DNA from: Methanobacteriota archaeon
Lineage (GTDB): Archaea > Hydrothermarchaeota > Hydrothermarchaeia > Hydrothermarchaeales > SZUA-236
Reading direction: 5' to 3'
Length of the DNA stretch: 7,464 nucleotides
Assembly (NCBI GenBank): GCA_003695745.1
Contig: RFHW01000151.1
Span: forward strand, 1 to 7,464
Shown: positions 5,620-7,464 of the stretch, in pieces
How the letters are laid out: each line of letters begins with the position of its first letter
Numbering within the stretch: position 1 is the first letter of the stretch
The notes under the pieces: model-generated
What the model saw: only the letters and a program-made list of their open reading frames with translations
Databases searched by the model: none
Told to the model about the DNA's origin: nothing
Position numbers and translations under genes: made by a program

Positions 5620-5660
5620 TTGTTTAACCAATGCAACAATATTTGGATTGCCGCCTCGCA

Positions 5661-5700
5661 AGATTATTATATGAAGACCACCCTATTTTTATCAGGAGGA
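5661..5700 (+). promoter_or_regulatory. TATA box and ribosome binding site of the CNNM gene
   Basis: TTATTATAT (5664-5672) is a TATA-like box about 40 nt upstream of the start, and CAGGAGGA (5693-5700) is a strong Shine-Dalgarno 9 nt before the TTG at 5710. The ribosome binding site decides that unusual start codon. The predicted transcript start (about 5695) would fall at the ribosome binding site, so one of the upstream TATA repeats may be used instead. Confidence 0.55.
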
Positions 5701-5709
5701 TAAAGACCG

Positions 5710-6957
5710 TTGCAGGAGCTTAAACTGGCTTTACTGGGGGCGCTGTTGATCCTGTCCGGATTCTTCTCTGGCTCCGAAACAGCCCTCATATCGCTGGACA
5801 AACTCCGGCTAAGGCGCCTCGTTGAGGAGAGACACAAAAACGCCCTTATCCTCGAGAGGCTTCTGAAAGAGCCCAACAGGATGCTCGCCGCAATCCTCAT
5901 CGGCAACAACCTTGTGAACGTAGCAATCGCGGCGGTGATGACCTCCATCTCAATCGAGGCCTTCGGAAGCACAGGGGTGGGGATCGCCACAGGGGTTGCA
6001 ACGCTCCTCATACTCGTCTTCGGGGAGGTGGTTCCAAAGAGCTTTGCAACAAAGAACGCTGAGAAGATCTCCCTCTGGGCAGCCCGGCCCGTCCAGATAT
6101 CGGTGCTGCTCCTGTCTCCAGTGATATGGCTTTTTACGCTCATCACAGACAGGATTCTGGGCATAACCGGCGTGGAGAAGAGACGCTACCCCTTCGTCTC
6201 TGAAGAGGAGCTCAGGCTGCTGATGGACCTCGGCGCAGAGGAGGGCGTGATAGAGGAGGATGAGAGGGAGATGATACACGGCGTCTTTGAGTTCGGGGAC
6301 ACCATGGTCCGGGAGATCATGACCCCGCGCACAGACATAAAACGCATACCTGTGGACATGGATTTCGACGAGGTCCTGGATTTTGTCATAGAGACAGGTC
6401 ATTCCCGCATACCGGTGTATGAGGGCACCATCGACAACATCATCGGCATCCTCTATGCAAAGGACCTCTTCGCCTGCATGAAGAACAAAAAGAGGTTCAA
6501 TCTGAAGAGGATAATACGCCCCGCCTTTTTCGTGCCTGAGACAAAGAAGCTGGACGACCTCTTTCGGGAGATGCAGGCCAAAAAGGTGCAGATGGCCATC
6601 GTCCTCGACGAATACGGCGGGACCTCAGGTCTCGTGACGCTTGAGGACCTGCTGGAGGAGATCGTGGGCGAGATCACCGACGAATACGACACCGAGGAGC
6701 ATCCGGTCCGAATAGTGAATGAAGAGACGATTGTGGTGGATGCGAGGATGCCCATCGAAGAGGTGGGGGAGCTCCTTGAGGTTGAGCTCGCCAAAAACGG
6801 TCAGGAAAGCATCGGCGGCCTGGTCTTCTCCCTCTTCGACAGGATACCGAAGGAGAAAGACACCATCGGGATGGAAGGGCTCACATTCACTGTGGAGGAG
6901 ATGAGGGGGAAACGCATCTCAAAGGTCAGGATCCAGAAGAAGCCCGCATCTGCCTGA
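5710..6957 (+). CDS. CNNM/CBS/CorC-HlyC membrane protein (hemolysin C-type, putative divalent-metal exporter)
   Basis: Integral membrane protein of the CNNM/CorC family, whose studied members are linked to Mg2+ efflux or sodium-magnesium exchange; the name hemolysin is historical. In 415 residues the order is: CNNM (DUF21) membrane domain (1-150) with helices near 4-22, 58-80, 88-107 and 126-147, carrying [15 protein letters not shown] (16-30), [11 protein letters not shown] (64-74) and [10 protein letters not shown] (104-113); an acidic helix [21 protein letters not shown] (165-185); a CBS pair with [11 protein letters not shown] (204-214) to GILYAKDL (246-253) and RPAFFVP (270-276) to [21 protein letters not shown] (300-320), the likely ATP site; and the CorC/HlyC domain (about 330-412). 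The TTG start is fixed by its ribosome binding site and gives the expected N terminus. Length and domains are complete. The last 32 bases overlap the convergent SRP19 gene. Confidence 0.93.
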   Translation: MQELKLALLGALLILSGFFSGSETALISLDKLRLRRLVEERHKNALILERLLKEPNRMLAAILIGNNLVNVAIAAVMTSISIEAFGSTGVGIATGVATLLILVFGEVVPKSFATKNAEKISLWAARPVQISVLLLSPVIWLFTLITDRILGITGVEKRRYPFVSEEELRLLMDLGAEEGVIEEDEREMIHGVFEFGDTMVREIMTPRTDIKRIPVDMDFDEVLDFVIETGHSRIPVYEGTIDNIIGILYAKDLFACMKNKKRFNLKRIIRPAFFVPETKKLDDLFREMQAKKVQMAIVLDEYGGTSGLVTLEDLLEEIVGEITDEYDTEEHPVRIVNEETIVVDARMPIEEVGELLEVELAKNGQESIGGLVFSLFDRIPKEKDTIGMEGLTFTVEEMRGKRISKVRIQKKPASA

Positions 6958-7204
6958 TCTCCCGCGCCACCCTCTTCAAAAGCCTGCGCTTACCACCTTT
7001 TTCATCTACGACCACCCTGCCCTCCCTCTCCCACCACCTCCTTGGATAGCAGGCATCTTTCTCCAGGGAACCCTCAATCCCGAGCCGCTGGAGGGCCTTC
7101 AAAATCTCATGGGCCTTCGGAGAGGGAACGGCATTCTTCCTCGGCACCTTGCGCCCCTCTCTCTTGGAAAGACCCTGATCTATGTTGGAGGGATAGATGA
7201 TCAT
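6926..7204 (-). CDS. srp19: Signal recognition particle 19 kDa protein
   Basis: RNA-binding subunit of the archaeal signal recognition particle; it binds helices 6 and 8 of 7S RNA and helps SRP54 join, for targeting membrane and secreted proteins. The 92-residue product begins MIIYPSNIDQGLSKREGRKVP (1-21), the family's usual start, and contains LEKDACYPRRWWEREGRVVV (47-66), with a basic C-terminal half ([14 protein letters not shown]). The ATG lacks a clear Shine-Dalgarno but has a TATA-like box about 26 nt upstream, so the mRNA is probably leaderless. It follows the cyaB fragment by 74 nt. Its 3' end lies inside the convergent CNNM gene (32-nt overlap, stop TGA at 6926-6928). Confidence 0.94.
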   Translation of the reverse strand: MIIYPSNIDQGLSKREGRKVPRKNAVPSPKAHEILKALQRLGIEGSLEKDACYPRRWWEREGRVVVDEKGGKRRLLKRVAREIRQMRASSGS

Positions 7205-7224
7205 GGTGCTTCCATGGACATGGA

Positions 7225-7238
7225 GGGATAAAAAGGTG
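7225..7238 (-). promoter_or_regulatory. TATA-like box of srp19
   Basis: On the minus strand CACCTTTTTATCCC is centred near 7231, about 26 nt before the srp19 ATG. That distance places the transcript start at or next to the start codon, which fits the lack of a ribosome binding site. Confidence 0.45.
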
Positions 7239-7278
7239 ATGGTAGACGCCTGCAGGCCGAAGAAGACAACTGCGGAGG

Positions 7279-7464
7279 CTACACCGATCCAGCCCTCTTC
7301 TCAAGGGCCATCTCCAGATAGCTCCGTGTCTCGCTGCCCTTGACACCGAGGCCTTCGAGGAAGTCTATGAGCTCCTGCGGGCCGTAGTCCTCTCCACGCT
7401 TCTCCACCTCGATGAAGCTTCCCAGGCCCTCCACCTCGTCGAGCATTATCTCATAGTCATCAAG
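7279..7464 (-). CDS. cyaB: CyaB-type CYTH protein (class IV adenylate cyclase/thiamine-triphosphatase-like), C-terminal part
   Basis: The last 61 codons of a gene that enters from the right edge; the stop is TAG at 7279-7281. The visible residues include YEIMLDEVEGLGSFIEVE (4-21), a family-typical run in which acidic residues of two beta strands help bind metal in the CYTH tunnel, then an amphipathic helix GPQELIDFLEGLGVKGSET (28-46) and RSYLEMALEK (47-56), close to the ending of archaeal CyaB proteins of about 170-190 residues. CYTH proteins act on triphosphates; in archaea the real reaction (cAMP synthesis or triphosphate hydrolysis) is usually unproven. The ExExK motif that defines the superfamily would be at the N terminus outside the window, so catalytic competence cannot be judged. 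It lies 74 nt upstream of srp19 on the same strand. Confidence 0.85.
   Translation of the reverse strand, partial: LDDYEIMLDEVEGLGSFIEVEKRGEDYGPQELIDFLEGLGVKGSETRSYLEMALEKRAGSV

Noticed and set aside
5950..6794. Several minus-strand frames opposite the CNNM gene
   Set aside because: Antisense shadows of a complete protein; Ser-rich runs arise from the complement of acidic codons.
7107..7346. Minus-strand frame spanning srp19 and the cyaB end
   Set aside because: Overlaps two recognised genes on the same strand in another frame; no family features.
1..7464. tRNA, rRNA, CRISPR array, insertion sequence or integrase
   Set aside because: No cloverleaf with T-loop consensus, no regularly spaced repeats, and no transposase- or recombinase-like motifs were seen on either strand.

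Overview
The window is archaeal, most likely euryarchaeal. It carries a transcription factor B (TFB) gene, the H/ACA RNP protein Gar1 and the signal recognition particle protein SRP19, all markers absent from bacteria, and several genes have archaeal TATA boxes 25-40 nt upstream of their starts. The TFB sequence looks closest to those of the Archaeoglobi/Methanomicrobia side of Euryarchaeota (methanogens, ANME-like or alkane-oxidising lineages). That placement is from memory of the family, not from a search.

The left part (about 1-3190) is clearly less GC-rich (about 45% in sampled lines) than the right part (about 60%). It begins with the 5' end of a minus-strand gene leaving the window (1-57). 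Next comes a minus-strand pair of small secreted proteins of unknown function (192-899 and 917-1417), tightly spaced, each with a strong Shine-Dalgarno sequence, and closed by a bacterial-looking hairpin plus U-tract terminator. After a divergent intergenic region with a TATA box and a 9-bp inverted repeat there is a UbiA-superfamily prenyltransferase (1606-2472, plus). It converges with one spare base on an Lrp/AsnC-like winged-helix regulator (2474-3109, minus).

The right part is compact core genome. leuD (3276-3773) and a nitroreductase-family flavoprotein (3776-4357) form a two-gene plus-strand unit that converges on TFB. TFB (4382-5308) lies downstream of and overlaps gar1 (5290-5562), forming the gar1-tfb operon. 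A divergent promoter region with tandem 12-bp TATA repeats separates gar1 from a four-helix CNNM/CBS/CorC membrane protein (5710-6957, plus). The 3' end of that gene overlaps the convergent SRP19 gene (6926-7204). A partial CyaB/CYTH protein (7279-7464, minus) runs off the right edge.

Functionally the window mixes information processing (TFB, Gar1, SRP19), amino-acid and lipid/quinone metabolism (LeuD, UbiA), a membrane ion-transport-type protein, and one accessory unit (the secreted pair). The secreted pair is the least explained part. I see no CRISPR array, rRNA, tRNA or transposase.
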